Positions 34,024 through 42,635 of a stretch of 64,000 bases of DNA are shown here, one piece after another. The notes under the pieces are model-generated. The model made no database searches and was not told where the DNA came from. It was given only the letters and a program-made list of their open reading frames with translations. Source of the DNA: Streptomyces spiroverticillatus (lineage in GTDB: Bacteria > Actinomycetota > Actinomycetes > Streptomycetales > Streptomycetaceae); the NCBI GenBank assembly GCA_014650415.1, contig BMUX01000003.1, forward strand, positions 62,001 through 126,000. The letters run 5' to 3'. The stretch's first letter is position 1; every line of letters starts with the position of its first letter. The translations under genes and the position numbers were made by a program.

Positions 34024-34452
34024 GTGCAGGACTTCACCGACCGGTTTCTCGACAAGATCCAAGATGCTGCCGGCGGTTGCTGGCAGTGGACCGGACACCT
34101 GAAGTCCAACGGCTACGGGCAGTTCACCCTCGCAGGGCGCCCCGCCTACGCGCACCGGGTCGCGTACGAGCTGCTGCGCGGACCGATCGAGCACGGACTC
34201 GTCATTGACCATCTCTGCCGCAACCGCGGTTGCGTGAACCCCGGGCACCTCGAACCGGTCACCCACCGGACCAACATCCTGCGCGGCGTGAACGTGGCAG
34301 CGGCTCGCGCACGGCAAACGCACTGCGCGCGTGGCCACCACTTCGACAACGCCACGACCTACCGGGCGAAGAACGGCACACGCCATTGCCGGGTGTGCGC
34401 CCGCTTCCGGGCACGGGAACGACGCAAGGGGGTGCACTGTGCCGCTGCCTGA
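34024..34452 (+). CDS. HNH endonuclease
   Basis: 142 residues from GTG 34024, after AAGGGGGCACGTC. The HNH core is HGLVIDHLCRNRGCVNPGHLEPVTHRTN, with a further Cys/His pair downstream (HCARGHH, CRVCARF). Phages often carry an HNH gene beside the terminase, where it assists DNA packaging cleavage; a homing role is the alternative. Its end overlaps the portal start by 14 bases. Confidence 0.88.
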   Translation: MQDFTDRFLDKIQDAAGGCWQWTGHLKSNGYGQFTLAGRPAYAHRVAYELLRGPIEHGLVIDHLCRNRGCVNPGHLEPVTHRTNILRGVNVAAARARQTHCARGHHFDNATTYRAKNGTRHCRVCARFRARERRKGVHCAAA

Positions 34453-35917
34453 GAACAACGCCCCATGGCCACCCCCGCAGTTCGGCGCTCTCTTCCGGGA
34501 GATGCGCGTCGATGACGCGTGGTACAGCGGCGACCCCCAACGGCTTGCCGCGGTCTACCGCAATAGCAACCAGCGGCGCGACGGACAACGCCGCCTCTGG
34601 GGGCGCGACCGGCACCCGGACCCGGGGCGGCGCGACAACCGGCTGCACATCCCGCTCGCAGGTGATCTCGCCTCGACGAGCGCAGAACTCCTCTTCGCCG
34701 AACCCCCGACCCTCACCGTCGACGACCGGGCAACGCAGGATCGGCTCGACGCCGTCGCCGATGCCGACGGACTCGCGAACACCCTGATTGAAGCGGCCGA
34801 GATCGCCGCCGCGCTCGGCGGCGCCTATCTCCGGATCACTTGGGATCGGGAACTCGTCGACCGGCCGCTGCTCACTGTGGTGCACGCGGATGCGGCTGTG
34901 CCGGAATTCCGTTGGGGGATGCTCTCGGCCGTGACGTTCTGGCACGAGCTGCCCTCGACGTCCGCGGTGGTGTGGCGCCATCTGGAGCGGCACGAGCGCG
35001 GGCGCATCGTTCATGGCCTCTACCAGGGCGCACCGGATCGTCTCGGCGAACGTGTCCCCCTGACCGAGCACCCGGCCGTCGCACTGCTCGCCGCTTCACT
35101 GGGCCCCGAGGGCGACACCATCGAGACCGGTCTCGACCGCCTGACCGCGGTCTACGTGCCCAACATCCGGCCCAACCGGCGCCACCGCGGGTCAGACTTC
35201 GGACGCTCCGACTACAGCGCTCCCCTGTACGACATCTTCGACGCGTTGGATTCGACGTGGACCTCGTGGATTCGCGATCTGCGGCTCGCCCGCGGCCGGC
35301 TAATCATCCCCGATGGTTACCTGCGCGATCACGGCCCCGGGCGCGGCGCGAGCTTCGACGACGACCGGGAAATCTGGCAGCTCCTGAGCATCCCCCCAGG
35401 CGAGCAGGGCGCCGCGGGCATCACCCTGTCGCAGTTCGCGATCCGAGTCGAGGAACACGAGCGGACGGCGGACGCCGCCACACGGCAGGCCGTACGGTCC
35501 GCCGGCTACAGCCTTCAGACGTTCGGAATCGGCGATCAAGTCGCTGCCACCGCGACAGAGGTCAAGTCGCGTGAACGCCGGAGCATGATCACCCGGGCCA
35601 AGAAGGCACGGTACTGGGGGCCGCAGCTCGCGGAAATCCTGTACGTCCTGCTGCTGCTCGACGCGCAGATGTTCACCCCCCGACTCGTTCCGCAGGCACC
35701 CCGAATTGCGTTCGGCGACTCTGTGGCAGAGGACATGGTCAACCTGGCGCAGACCCTTTCCCTGCTTCAGCAGGCACAAGCGGTATCCGTCGATACCAAA
35801 GTGCGCATGGTCAATCCGCAATGGGATGAGGCAGCAGTGCAGGCAGAAGTCGCACGCATCCTGACCGAGACCGGCGCGGCAGTGCCCGACCCGATGCAGG
35901 CCGGGCAACTGAACTGA
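34439..35917 (+). CDS. Portal protein
   Basis: 492 residues from GTG 34439 (CAAGGGGGTGCACT upstream). The SPP1 gp6-type portal fold is shown by the N-terminal part (RMRVDDAWYSGDPQR, NRLHIPLAGDLA), the middle (LGGAYLRITWD..., DIFDALDSTWTSWIRDLRLARGRL) and the helical end. The dodecameric ring sits at one capsid vertex and is the DNA channel. The next gene in this direction is interrupted by a reverse-strand cargo gene. Confidence 0.9.
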   Translation: MPLPENNAPWPPPQFGALFREMRVDDAWYSGDPQRLAAVYRNSNQRRDGQRRLWGRDRHPDPGRRDNRLHIPLAGDLASTSAELLFAEPPTLTVDDRATQDRLDAVADADGLANTLIEAAEIAAALGGAYLRITWDRELVDRPLLTVVHADAAVPEFRWGMLSAVTFWHELPSTSAVVWRHLERHERGRIVHGLYQGAPDRLGERVPLTEHPAVALLAASLGPEGDTIETGLDRLTAVYVPNIRPNRRHRGSDFGRSDYSAPLYDIFDALDSTWTSWIRDLRLARGRLIIPDGYLRDHGPGRGASFDDDREIWQLLSIPPGEQGAAGITLSQFAIRVEEHERTADAATRQAVRSAGYSLQTFGIGDQVAATATEVKSRERRSMITRAKKARYWGPQLAEILYVLLLLDAQMFTPRLVPQAPRIAFGDSVAEDMVNLAQTLSLLQQAQAVSVDTKVRMVNPQWDEAAVQAEVARILTETGAAVPDPMQAGQLN

Positions 35918-35921
35918 CCTA

Positions 35922-36929
35922 CTAGCTGAGCGGCCACCCGCTGAACTTGTCGCCGTCCTCGAATACGAGCTCCATACCGGCATGGGTGATGAGCTCGGCC
36001 AAGTCGTCGACCGGGCGTTCGGGGAGCAGCACGACGAGCCGCGCATCCTTCGGGGGGATGTGCCTGCTGTAGTCGTGAAGCTGCCCGATGGCGAACCGGA
36101 CGGCGTTACGGCTGCTGCTGCCCTTCAGTTCATAGAGCACGTTGTCGGTCGCGTCGTACAGGTCCGTCCAGAACGTAGACGTCAGACCCTTTACCCGAAT
36201 CTTGAACCGGTCGACCTCGTGGCCCTGCGACTGGAGGAAAGCGAGGAATCGGTCGCTCAGTTCCGCCTCGCGCCGTGTGACCTCGACGGCGTCGCTCGCC
36301 TTCCGCGTGACCTTCTTCTTGCTGTTCTTCTCCGGCTTGCTGATCTGTCCGGTAGTGGATTCCGCCGGCTTGAGTTCAAGCAGGCCGGGGTCGCTGATCG
36401 GTACGGCCGGCAAGGTCTCGACCTGGTCCTGAGACGCCGCGGGTACAAAGTCCGCGGCGGCCTGTTCAACTTCGACGACCGGACGCAGGCGGAAGACGTA
36501 GACCCAACGCATGTCCTTCTTCTGATCGAGGACTCGCCGCATCACAAAGGGCTCGTCCTCGTCGAGCCTGAACTCACCGACGTAACGGTGCCGCTTGGCG
36601 CCCGACCCCTCCGCCTTGCCCACGGCAACGAAGACGCGCAGCGTGCGCCCATCGTCTGCGTGGTTCAGGACCGACCCGTTAAACCCCTTGAGGGTCTGGT
36701 CTCCCTCGACACCCTGCCCGGTGTACTCGAAGATCCGGCCCTTCTCGTCTTCCTCAGCAAGCCAACCGTCTTGATAGCCAAAGGTCTTACCGGTCTTGTG
36801 GTCGGTAAAGAGCTGGATGGTGTCGCTCGTCTTCGACGGAATGATGCCGCCCTGCCCCGATCCCCCGAACATTTCGTTCAGTTCTCCGCGGGTGTGGACG
36901 TCGCCGGGCTTGATCTGCACAGAGGTCAT
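35922..36929 (-). CDS. SRA-like plus PD-(D/E)XK nuclease, candidate type IV restriction enzyme
   Basis: 335 residues, reverse strand. The N-terminal domain (residues 11-150) has the pattern of the ScoMcrA-type SRA domain: RGELNEMFGGSGQGGIIPS, FTDHKTGKTFGYQDGW, IFEYTGQGVEGDQT, RTLRVFV and the basic RHRYVGEF. A Lys-rich linker follows at 195-212. The C-terminal domain is a PD-(D/E)XK nuclease: Asp256 in TDLYD, Glu267 and Lys269 in LYELKG, and QLHDY downstream. SRA domains read modified cytosines, so this would cut modified foreign DNA. It lies inside the structural gene block against transcription, a typical place for a moron. The activity and modification read are inferences. Confidence 0.75.
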   Translation of the reverse strand: MTSVQIKPGDVHTRGELNEMFGGSGQGGIIPSKTSDTIQLFTDHKTGKTFGYQDGWLAEEDEKGRIFEYTGQGVEGDQTLKGFNGSVLNHADDGRTLRVFVAVGKAEGSGAKRHRYVGEFRLDEDEPFVMRRVLDQKKDMRWVYVFRLRPVVEVEQAAADFVPAASQDQVETLPAVPISDPGLLELKPAESTTGQISKPEKNSKKKVTRKASDAVEVTRREAELSDRFLAFLQSQGHEVDRFKIRVKGLTSTFWTDLYDATDNVLYELKGSSSRNAVRFAIGQLHDYSRHIPPKDARLVVLLPERPVDDLAELITHAGMELVFEDGDKFSGWPLS

Positions 36930-36989
36930 GCCCTCGACGGTACCGACCACCACTGACAATCCACGGTGGCCAAGAACCCGGGGGGTGCC

Positions 36990-39233
36990 ATGCCAGTTCA
37001 CCCCGGAATGGTCGAGGACCTGTCCGCAGGCGTGCGCGATCTCTACGCGGACGCCGAGCAGCGGCTGCTCGGCATCGTGGCCCGGCAGCTCTCGCAGGGT
37101 TTCGAGGCGCCCGGTTGGGCCAGCAACAAGCTGCGCGACGTGCAGGCCCTGCGCCGCGCGTCGCAGGGTGTCGTCGACGCGCTCAGCAGCGCAATGCAGG
37201 TGGAAGTGTTCGACACCGTCGCAGAGGCGTACAACGCAGGCGCCCGCGCGGGGCTCGTCGAGCTCGGCGCCGTGCACGACGACGACGCCCGCCGGATCGC
37301 GGACACCACGCCCAACACGAGGGCGGTCGACCGGCTCGCGCAGGAAGCGGTCGACCTCTGCACTCAGACGCACCGCGGGATCTTGCGGGGCGTCGAGGAC
37401 GGTTACCGCCAGGTGATCAGCCAGGTAACGGCGACGCCGCTGCTCGGTATCGACACCCGTAGGCAGGCCACCCAACGGGCAATGGAGGCTTTCGCCGACC
37501 GGGGGCTGCGGACGTTCGTCGACAAGGGCGGGCGCGCGTGGCAGATGACCTCGTACGCCGAAATGGCCACCCGCACCGCCGTAGGGCGCGCCGCGGTCGA
37601 GGCGCACGGCGACCGGCTGCGCGCTGCCGGCGTCGAGCTCGTCATCGTGAGCAACGCCCCGCACGAGTGCCCCATCTGCCGACCGTTCGAGGGCAAGGTG
37701 CTGAGCCTTGACGGCCCCGACGCCGCCCGTACGGTCGAGGTCGAGCACGCCACCCTCGACGGCGAGCTCGTACGCGTCGACATCGCCGGAAGTCTCGACG
37801 GCGCCCGCCAAGCAGGGCTGCAACATCCCAACTGTCGCCACAGCACGGCCGCTTACTTGCCCGGCGTCACGCGTCCCAGCGTCGACGCATCGCAGGACCC
37901 CGACGGGTACGAGGCAACGCAGAAGCAGCGGGCGATCGAGCGCGGAATCAGGAAGTGGAAGAACCGCGCCGCCGGATCTCCGACCCCGGAGGGGCGGCGC
38001 GCAGCAGAGGCGAAGGTGCGCGTGTGGCAGAAACGGCAGCGCGATCACCTTGCGGCACACCCCGAACTCATCCGCCGGCGCGAGCGCGAACAGCCCGGCG
38101 CGGGGAACCCTCCGCCGCGCGACGGTATGGCCGGACGGCCCGGCACTCCGGACGGCCCGGGGTCGGACCCTTACGAGGCTGCGCGTGTCCGCGCCGGCGA
38201 CGCTCGGACGCTGCCGGAGATGACCGACGAGCAGCTCGGCGCAGCGATACGGCCCGGAGTGCTCGACGAGCGCGACCTCGACCGGATCGGATCGGAGTCT
38301 GACCGGCGCGACGAGGCCGAGCTGCTCGCCCGCATCCGGCCCGGCGGACGGCTCGCCGACGACCTCGTCCCCTTTTCTGACGACGAACTCGCAAGAGCAG
38401 CAGGGCACTTGGGCGACGACGACATGCTGCGCGTCATGGGCGAGATGGACCGGCGCGACATCGACGCCGCCCTGCCCGCCGCCCGCCGGGACTTGATCGG
38501 GCTTTCCGAGCAGGAACTTGCCACCCGCGCCCGGCACGTCGAGGGCGACCGGGCGGCGATCGGCGCCGAGATCCACCGGCGGCGCTTGCTCGCCGACGTT
38601 TTCCCGGGTGGGCGCCTGGCCGCGGACCTGTCCGCGGTCGGCGACGACGTGCTCGGGTGGGCAGTCCGCTACGCCCGCCCCGACGACGCCGCCCGGATCG
38701 CCGACGAGCTCGACGCCCGGTACCCGCCCGCCCCGCTGCCGAGCGCAGCAGGTGCACGGACGGTCGAGGGGCAGCTCGCCGACCGCGCAGCCGTCGACGC
38801 CGCCCTCGAACCGGCCGCAAAACCGGACGCGTGGAACGGCCTTTCCGTCGACTGGTACGCCGGCATGTCGGACACCGAGCGATGGATTGCTGAGCGGGAG
38901 TACGCCGACATGCAGCAGCGCACCGCGTACACCCGCGAGCAGCTACGCGAGATGTACCGCGAGCACACGTATGCGCAGGTCCTCGACGCAGAGGCGGCGA
39001 CCAACGGCTACATGCTGAGCAAGGCGGCGCAGCTCGCCGGCGTCGACCCGATCACCCTGTTCTCTGGCCCTGCTCACGTTGCTTACGCCCGTGCGTCGGA
39101 GGAACTCCGGCGCTGGTGGCAGGAGAACCCCCGTACGACGTTCGCGGAGTACGAGGAGATGGTGACCGGTCAGCGCAGCAGCGCGGCCGAGACTGCCCGC
39201 CGCTCCAGCAACGCACAGCAGAACCGGCTCTAA
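36990..39233 (+). CDS. Minor head protein (MuF-like) with long repetitive C-terminus
   Basis: 747 residues from ATG 36990 (GGGGGGTGCC upstream); a GTG at 36966 is an alternative but lacks a ribosome site. The first 300 residues are the minor capsid/MuF-like domain with the conserved Cys pair (HECPICRPF) and the CRHSTAAYLPG end. The remaining 450 residues are unusual: residues about 415-610 hold four irregular repeats of the type DEQL...DDARIADELD. A C-terminal helical domain (AEAATNGYMLSKAAQLAGVDPITLFSG, then EELRRWWQENPR) follows. It may be injected with DNA or carry an effector; this is inference. Confidence 0.8.
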   Translation: MPVHPGMVEDLSAGVRDLYADAEQRLLGIVARQLSQGFEAPGWASNKLRDVQALRRASQGVVDALSSAMQVEVFDTVAEAYNAGARAGLVELGAVHDDDARRIADTTPNTRAVDRLAQEAVDLCTQTHRGILRGVEDGYRQVISQVTATPLLGIDTRRQATQRAMEAFADRGLRTFVDKGGRAWQMTSYAEMATRTAVGRAAVEAHGDRLRAAGVELVIVSNAPHECPICRPFEGKVLSLDGPDAARTVEVEHATLDGELVRVDIAGSLDGARQAGLQHPNCRHSTAAYLPGVTRPSVDASQDPDGYEATQKQRAIERGIRKWKNRAAGSPTPEGRRAAEAKVRVWQKRQRDHLAAHPELIRRREREQPGAGNPPPRDGMAGRPGTPDGPGSDPYEAARVRAGDARTLPEMTDEQLGAAIRPGVLDERDLDRIGSESDRRDEAELLARIRPGGRLADDLVPFSDDELARAAGHLGDDDMLRVMGEMDRRDIDAALPAARRDLIGLSEQELATRARHVEGDRAAIGAEIHRRRLLADVFPGGRLAADLSAVGDDVLGWAVRYARPDDAARIADELDARYPPAPLPSAAGARTVEGQLADRAAVDAALEPAAKPDAWNGLSVDWYAGMSDTERWIAEREYADMQQRTAYTREQLREMYREHTYAQVLDAEAATNGYMLSKAAQLAGVDPITLFSGPAHVAYARASEELRRWWQENPRTTFAEYEEMVTGQRSSAAETARRSSNAQQNRL

Positions 39234-39243
39234 GGGGGTGGCA

Positions 39244-39420
39244 GTGGGTAGTCGTGGCGATCTCGTGCGCGCCCTGCTCGACGGCATCGACGCCGGCCGC
39301 GCTGCTTCCCCTCTTATCTCGTGTCCGTACCCGAGCGGCGATCTGCGCCGCTCGGCGTGGCTGCGCGGGTACGCCCGAGCCCGAGAGCTTCCCGCCGTCG
39401 ACGAGACCGCGGGCGAGTAG
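39244..39420 (+). CDS. Rmf/CrpP-like small protein
   Basis: 58 residues from GTG 39244 with AAGGGGG just upstream. The pattern G-x2-AG-x7-CPY-x5-R-x2-W-x2-GY (DGIDAGRA, SCPYPSGDLRRSAWLRGYARAR) matches the Rmf/CrpP fold. Rmf dimerises ribosomes in stationary phase, while CrpP was described as a plasmid fluoroquinolone-modifying protein; neither activity can be claimed. It is inside the head gene block, after the minor head gene and before a terminator. Confidence 0.6.
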   Translation: MGSRGDLVRALLDGIDAGRAASPLISCPYPSGDLRRSAWLRGYARARELPAVDETAGE

Positions 39421-39454
39421 CGCGCAGCTCTACTTCTCCCCTCTTCCCCTCTTT

Positions 39455-39482
39455 GGGCCTGCCGGTTGGCGGGCCCTTTTTC
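39455..39482 (+). terminator. Intrinsic terminator before the scaffold gene
   Basis: GGGCCTGCC-GGTT-GGCGGGCCC hairpin followed by TTTTTT, a strong rho-independent terminator that splits the head operon. Confidence 0.85.
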
Positions 39483-39515
39483 ATGCCCGCATCCGGACCG
39501 GAGGAACACCCCCTT

Positions 39516-40136
39516 ATGGCCGAGCAGACGTCTGCCCCCTCGACGACCGAGACCACCAACGCCACCAACGCGGCCGAGACGAGCGGCACCTCGACCACCG
39601 CCGAGCAGACCGAGCCGCAGACCGCCCCCGCGGCTGGCCCGAACGCCGAGCAGTTCGCCGAAGCGACGCAGCGCGCCGAACAGGCAGCGGCCGAGCGAGA
39701 CGAACTGCGCGCCGCCCTGGACGCCGTGACCAAGGCCCTGAATCCGAACGCCGCGGAGGCCGAGCAGGACCCGGCCAAGCTCGCCGCCGCCGTCGCCGAG
39801 CGCGACCGGCTGCTCGACGAGAACGCCGCCGCACTGCGTACGGCACGCGTCGAGCTCGCCGTCGCCCGCGCCGCCGCGGACGCCGGAGCGCGCGGCGACC
39901 GCCTGCTGAACAGCCGCAGCTTTCTGGACTCCGTCGCCGAGCTTGACCCGTCCGACCCGAAGTTCGACGAGCAGCTCGGCGCGGCGATCAAGACCGCCGT
40001 AGAGGGCGACCCCGACCTCTACCGCGCCGGCCCGGCCCCTGCCCCCCGCGGCGGCGCCGAATTCCGCGGCGCCCCGGGCGGCGAGCGTCGCCCGGCCACC
40101 CTGCACGACGCCATCGCCGCCCGTCTCGGCAGCTGA
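39516..40136 (+). CDS. Capsid scaffold protein
   Basis: 206 residues from ATG 39516 (GGAGGAAC upstream). Thr/Glu/Ala-rich N-terminus, a central coiled coil (QFAEATQRAEQAAAERDELRAALDAV) and a charged C-terminal part (PRGGAEFRGAPGGERRPATLHD). The composition and the place just before the major capsid gene are those of scaffolds that shape the prohead and leave afterwards. Confidence 0.75.
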   Translation: MAEQTSAPSTTETTNATNAAETSGTSTTAEQTEPQTAPAAGPNAEQFAEATQRAEQAAAERDELRAALDAVTKALNPNAAEAEQDPAKLAAAVAERDRLLDENAAALRTARVELAVARAAADAGARGDRLLNSRSFLDSVAELDPSDPKFDEQLGAAIKTAVEGDPDLYRAGPAPAPRGGAEFRGAPGGERRPATLHDAIAARLGS

Positions 40137-40156
40137 CCCACTGGAGAACCGCGCAC

Positions 40157-41125
40157 ATGGCAATCACCCTGGCTGACGCCAAGCTCAACACACAGGACGA
40201 CGTCGATCTGACCGTGATCGACGAGTTCCGCAAGTCCTCGTGGCTGCTCGACAACATGCAGTTCGACGACGTCGTGAACCCTTCCGGGGGCGGGGCGACC
40301 CTCACCTACGGATACACCCGCCTCGTGACCGAGCGCAGCGCGGCATTCCGCCCGCTGAACACCGAGTACGGCACCGAGCAGGCCAAGCGCACCCGCGCAA
40401 CGGTCGACCTGTCCGTAATGGGCGGCGCGTTCGAGATCGACCGCGTTCTCTCCAACCTTGGGCCGGCCGCATCGAACGAGGTCACGTTCCAGATGAACCA
40501 GACGATCAAGTCGGCTAAGGCGTTCTTCGCAGATCAGGCCATCAACGGCACGATCAACAGCTCGACCTCGACCGGTTTCGAGGGGCTGTCGAAGGTGCTC
40601 ACCGGCTCGGGCACCGAGTACAAGCAGGGCGCCGACTGGTCCGCGCCGGCAAACGAGAGCGTCGCGCACAACGCGCTCGACGCCGTCGACGAGTTCCTCG
40701 GTCTGCTCGACGACACCCCGAGCGCGCTGCTCGGGAACAAGAAGACCATCGCGAGGATTCGCAGCCTGGCCCGTCGCGCCGGCTACTACAGCCGTTCCGA
40801 GAACGCGTTCGGCCAGACCATCGAGTCGTACAACGGCATTCCGCTGGTCGACCTGGGCGCCAAGGCCGGCAGCGCCGACCCCGTGATCGGCATCGACTCC
40901 AAGACCGGCGCAACGGACCTGTACGCCGTCCGGCTCGGCCTCGACGCTTTCCACGGTGTCTCGACGGTCGGCTCGAACCTCGTCCGGCAGTGGCTGCCTG
41001 ACTTCTCCATGGCGGGCGCGGTGAAGCGCGGAGAGGTGGAGCTCGGCCCGGTTGCCGTGGCTCTGAAGGCGACCAAGTCCGCTGCCGTGTGGCGCGGCAT
41101 CAAGGTCAACCCGGCGACGCCGTAA
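40157..41125 (+). CDS. Major capsid protein, HK97-like
   Basis: 322 residues. It begins MAITLADAKLNTQDDVDLTVIDEFRKSSWLLD and has the strand-helix pattern of HK97-fold capsid proteins (VNPSGGGATLTYGYTRL..., IESYNGIPLVDLG). It assembles into the icosahedral shell. ATG after GGAGAACCGCGCAC, 20 bases after the scaffold gene. Confidence 0.88.
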   Translation: MAITLADAKLNTQDDVDLTVIDEFRKSSWLLDNMQFDDVVNPSGGGATLTYGYTRLVTERSAAFRPLNTEYGTEQAKRTRATVDLSVMGGAFEIDRVLSNLGPAASNEVTFQMNQTIKSAKAFFADQAINGTINSSTSTGFEGLSKVLTGSGTEYKQGADWSAPANESVAHNALDAVDEFLGLLDDTPSALLGNKKTIARIRSLARRAGYYSRSENAFGQTIESYNGIPLVDLGAKAGSADPVIGIDSKTGATDLYAVRLGLDAFHGVSTVGSNLVRQWLPDFSMAGAVKRGEVELGPVAVALKATKSAAVWRGIKVNPATP

Positions 41126-41129
41126 CGCC

Positions 41130-41525
41130 GTGCGCCGCCCCTACGCCACCCCGGAGCAACTCGCGGCGTGGACCGGCGCCCCCGCCCCGCCGTCCGCCGA
41201 ACGACTGCTCGCCCGCGCAGGCGAAGACCTCGACTCTGCGCTGCTGACTGCGATTTACCGGGTCGACGCAGACGGCGACCCGACCGACCCGAAGATCGTG
41301 CAGGCACTCGCCGATGCGGTCTGCGCTCAGGTCGAGCACTGGATCGCCACGGGCGATGACGGAAGCGGCGCCGCAGACCGATGGGACTCCGTCTCGATCG
41401 GCCCCGTCAGCCTCTCCGGTCGCAGCGGCCCGGCGCCCGGGGCGAGCGGCGTTGTGCTCGCCCCGCGCGCCGCCCGCGCGCTGCGTCGTGCAGGGCTCGA
41501 ACCGGGTCGGGTGATCACGTGGTGA
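41130..41525 (+). CDS. Head-tail connector protein
   Basis: 131 residues from GTG 41130. RPYATPEQLAAWTG, a helical stretch (AERLLARAGEDLDSALL) and an ALADAVCAQVEHW helix resemble gp6/DUF-type head completion adaptors. It would sit under the portal. Only 4 bases from the capsid stop and overlaps the next gene by 4. Confidence 0.7.
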   Translation: MRRPYATPEQLAAWTGAPAPPSAERLLARAGEDLDSALLTAIYRVDADGDPTDPKIVQALADAVCAQVEHWIATGDDGSGAADRWDSVSIGPVSLSGRSGPAPGASGVVLAPRAARALRRAGLEPGRVITW

Positions 41526-41842
41526 ACGCCGTCCCCCCGTTCCTGCTGCGGCACCGAGTCGTCGTCGAGCCGTATCTCGGCGATACCGCGTACGGCGCGC
41601 AGTACGGCGCTGCCGTGGCGGAAGTGCCCGCCCTGGTGGCCGAGCAGCGAACGATGATCCGTGATGCGACCGGCCGCGCCGTGACCAGTACGGCGCAGGT
41701 CATCGCCGGCCCCGATCTCGTCTGCCCTGTCGGTTCACGGATCACGCTGCCCAGCGGGCGCGTCACCACCGCCCTTGCGGTCGCTCGCCATACCGCCCCC
41801 GGCCTGCCCGTTCCTGCCTGCTGTGAGGTGAGCTGCGAATGA
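41522..41842 (+). CDS. Head closure/stopper-like protein
   Basis: 106 residues from GTG 41522 (GTGA overlap). Beta-rich sequence (FLLRHRVVVEPYLGDTAYG, DLVCPVGSRITLPSGRVTTALAV) typical of the small head-tail joining proteins after the connector. Specific family not proven. Confidence 0.6.
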   Translation: MNAVPPFLLRHRVVVEPYLGDTAYGAQYGAAVAEVPALVAEQRTMIRDATGRAVTSTAQVIAGPDLVCPVGSRITLPSGRVTTALAVARHTAPGLPVPACCEVSCE

Positions 41843-42192
41843 CCGCACAACGTGCTCGCCTGCGCTGGAACGGCGCGGCTACAACCGGGGCGATCCGGCA
41901 GGCTGCTGCGCGCGGTCTGCTGCTCGGCGCCGAGCACGTGCTCGACGCGAGCAGGCAGCGCGTGCCGATCGCTGAGGGCACCCTCGAACGGTCCGGCGCC
42001 GCCTCCGTCGACGAGCAGAACCTGACCGCTGCCGTTTCCTACGACACCCCGTACGCCACCCGCGTTCACGAGGACATGACCGCCCAGCATTCCCCCGGAC
42101 GGTCCGCGAAGTACCTCGAAAGCGTGCTGCCGCAGACCGCCCCTGAAGTGCAGGCGTTGATCGCCGCGCAGATCCGGCGGGCGCTGCGCTGA
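41839..42192 (+). CDS. Minor tail/neck protein, HK97 gp10-like
   Basis: 117 residues, ATGA overlap. The motif GAEHVLDASRQRVPIAEGTLERSG and VSYDTPYATRVHED is that of HK97-gp10-type or minor-capsid-2-type proteins, which join head and tail. It precedes the tail-terminator-like gene with a one-base overlap. Confidence 0.7.
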   Translation: MTAQRARLRWNGAATTGAIRQAAARGLLLGAEHVLDASRQRVPIAEGTLERSGAASVDEQNLTAAVSYDTPYATRVHEDMTAQHSPGRSAKYLESVLPQTAPEVQALIAAQIRRALR

Positions 42193-42623
42193 TGTCCTAC
42201 ACCGTCGACCTGCTCGACGGTCTCGCCCGCCTGCTGCACTCCGCCGGCGTCGGCATCTACCGCCCCGACGGAACGTACGCCGCGGGCGAGACCGCGATCA
42301 CCATCGCAGCCCTTCCCCCCTTCCCCGACCGGGTCATCTGCCTTGCGGCCTACCCGGTGACCGACTCCCCGGTGCTCACCGACACGACGACCGGCATACA
42401 GGTGCGCACCCGCGCGAGCAGCGATCCGCGGGACGTCGACGCCCTCGACGACGAGGTGCTCGACGTACTGCACGCCTCCGGCCCCCACGTGTTCGGCGCC
42501 GTACCGGTGCCGCTGATCTTTCGCGTCTCGGCCGCCCCGATCGGCGCCGACACCTCCGGCCGCTGGGAGCGGACCGCCAATTTTCACGCCCGCGCCCACC
42601 GCGCGAGCCCCCATCTTGAATAG
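42192..42623 (+). CDS. Tail terminator-like protein
   Basis: 143 residues. IGIYRPDG, then a beta-sheet part (TIAALPPFPDRVICLAAYPVTDSP, IQVRTRASSDPRDVDALDDEV) as in the tail-completion proteins (minor capsid 3/gp17 types). It would cap the tail tube. It lies before the major tail protein, the expected place. Confidence 0.7.
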   Translation: MSYTVDLLDGLARLLHSAGVGIYRPDGTYAAGETAITIAALPPFPDRVICLAAYPVTDSPVLTDTTTGIQVRTRASSDPRDVDALDDEVLDVLHASGPHVFGAVPVPLIFRVSAAPIGADTSGRWERTANFHARAHRASPHLE

Positions 42624-42635
42624 GAGGCGCCCCAC

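Noticed and set aside
36930..38576. N-terminal extension of the reverse-strand nuclease to 884 codons
   Set aside because: The extension is complementary to the minor head gene and has no ribosome site; the protein proper starts at 36929.
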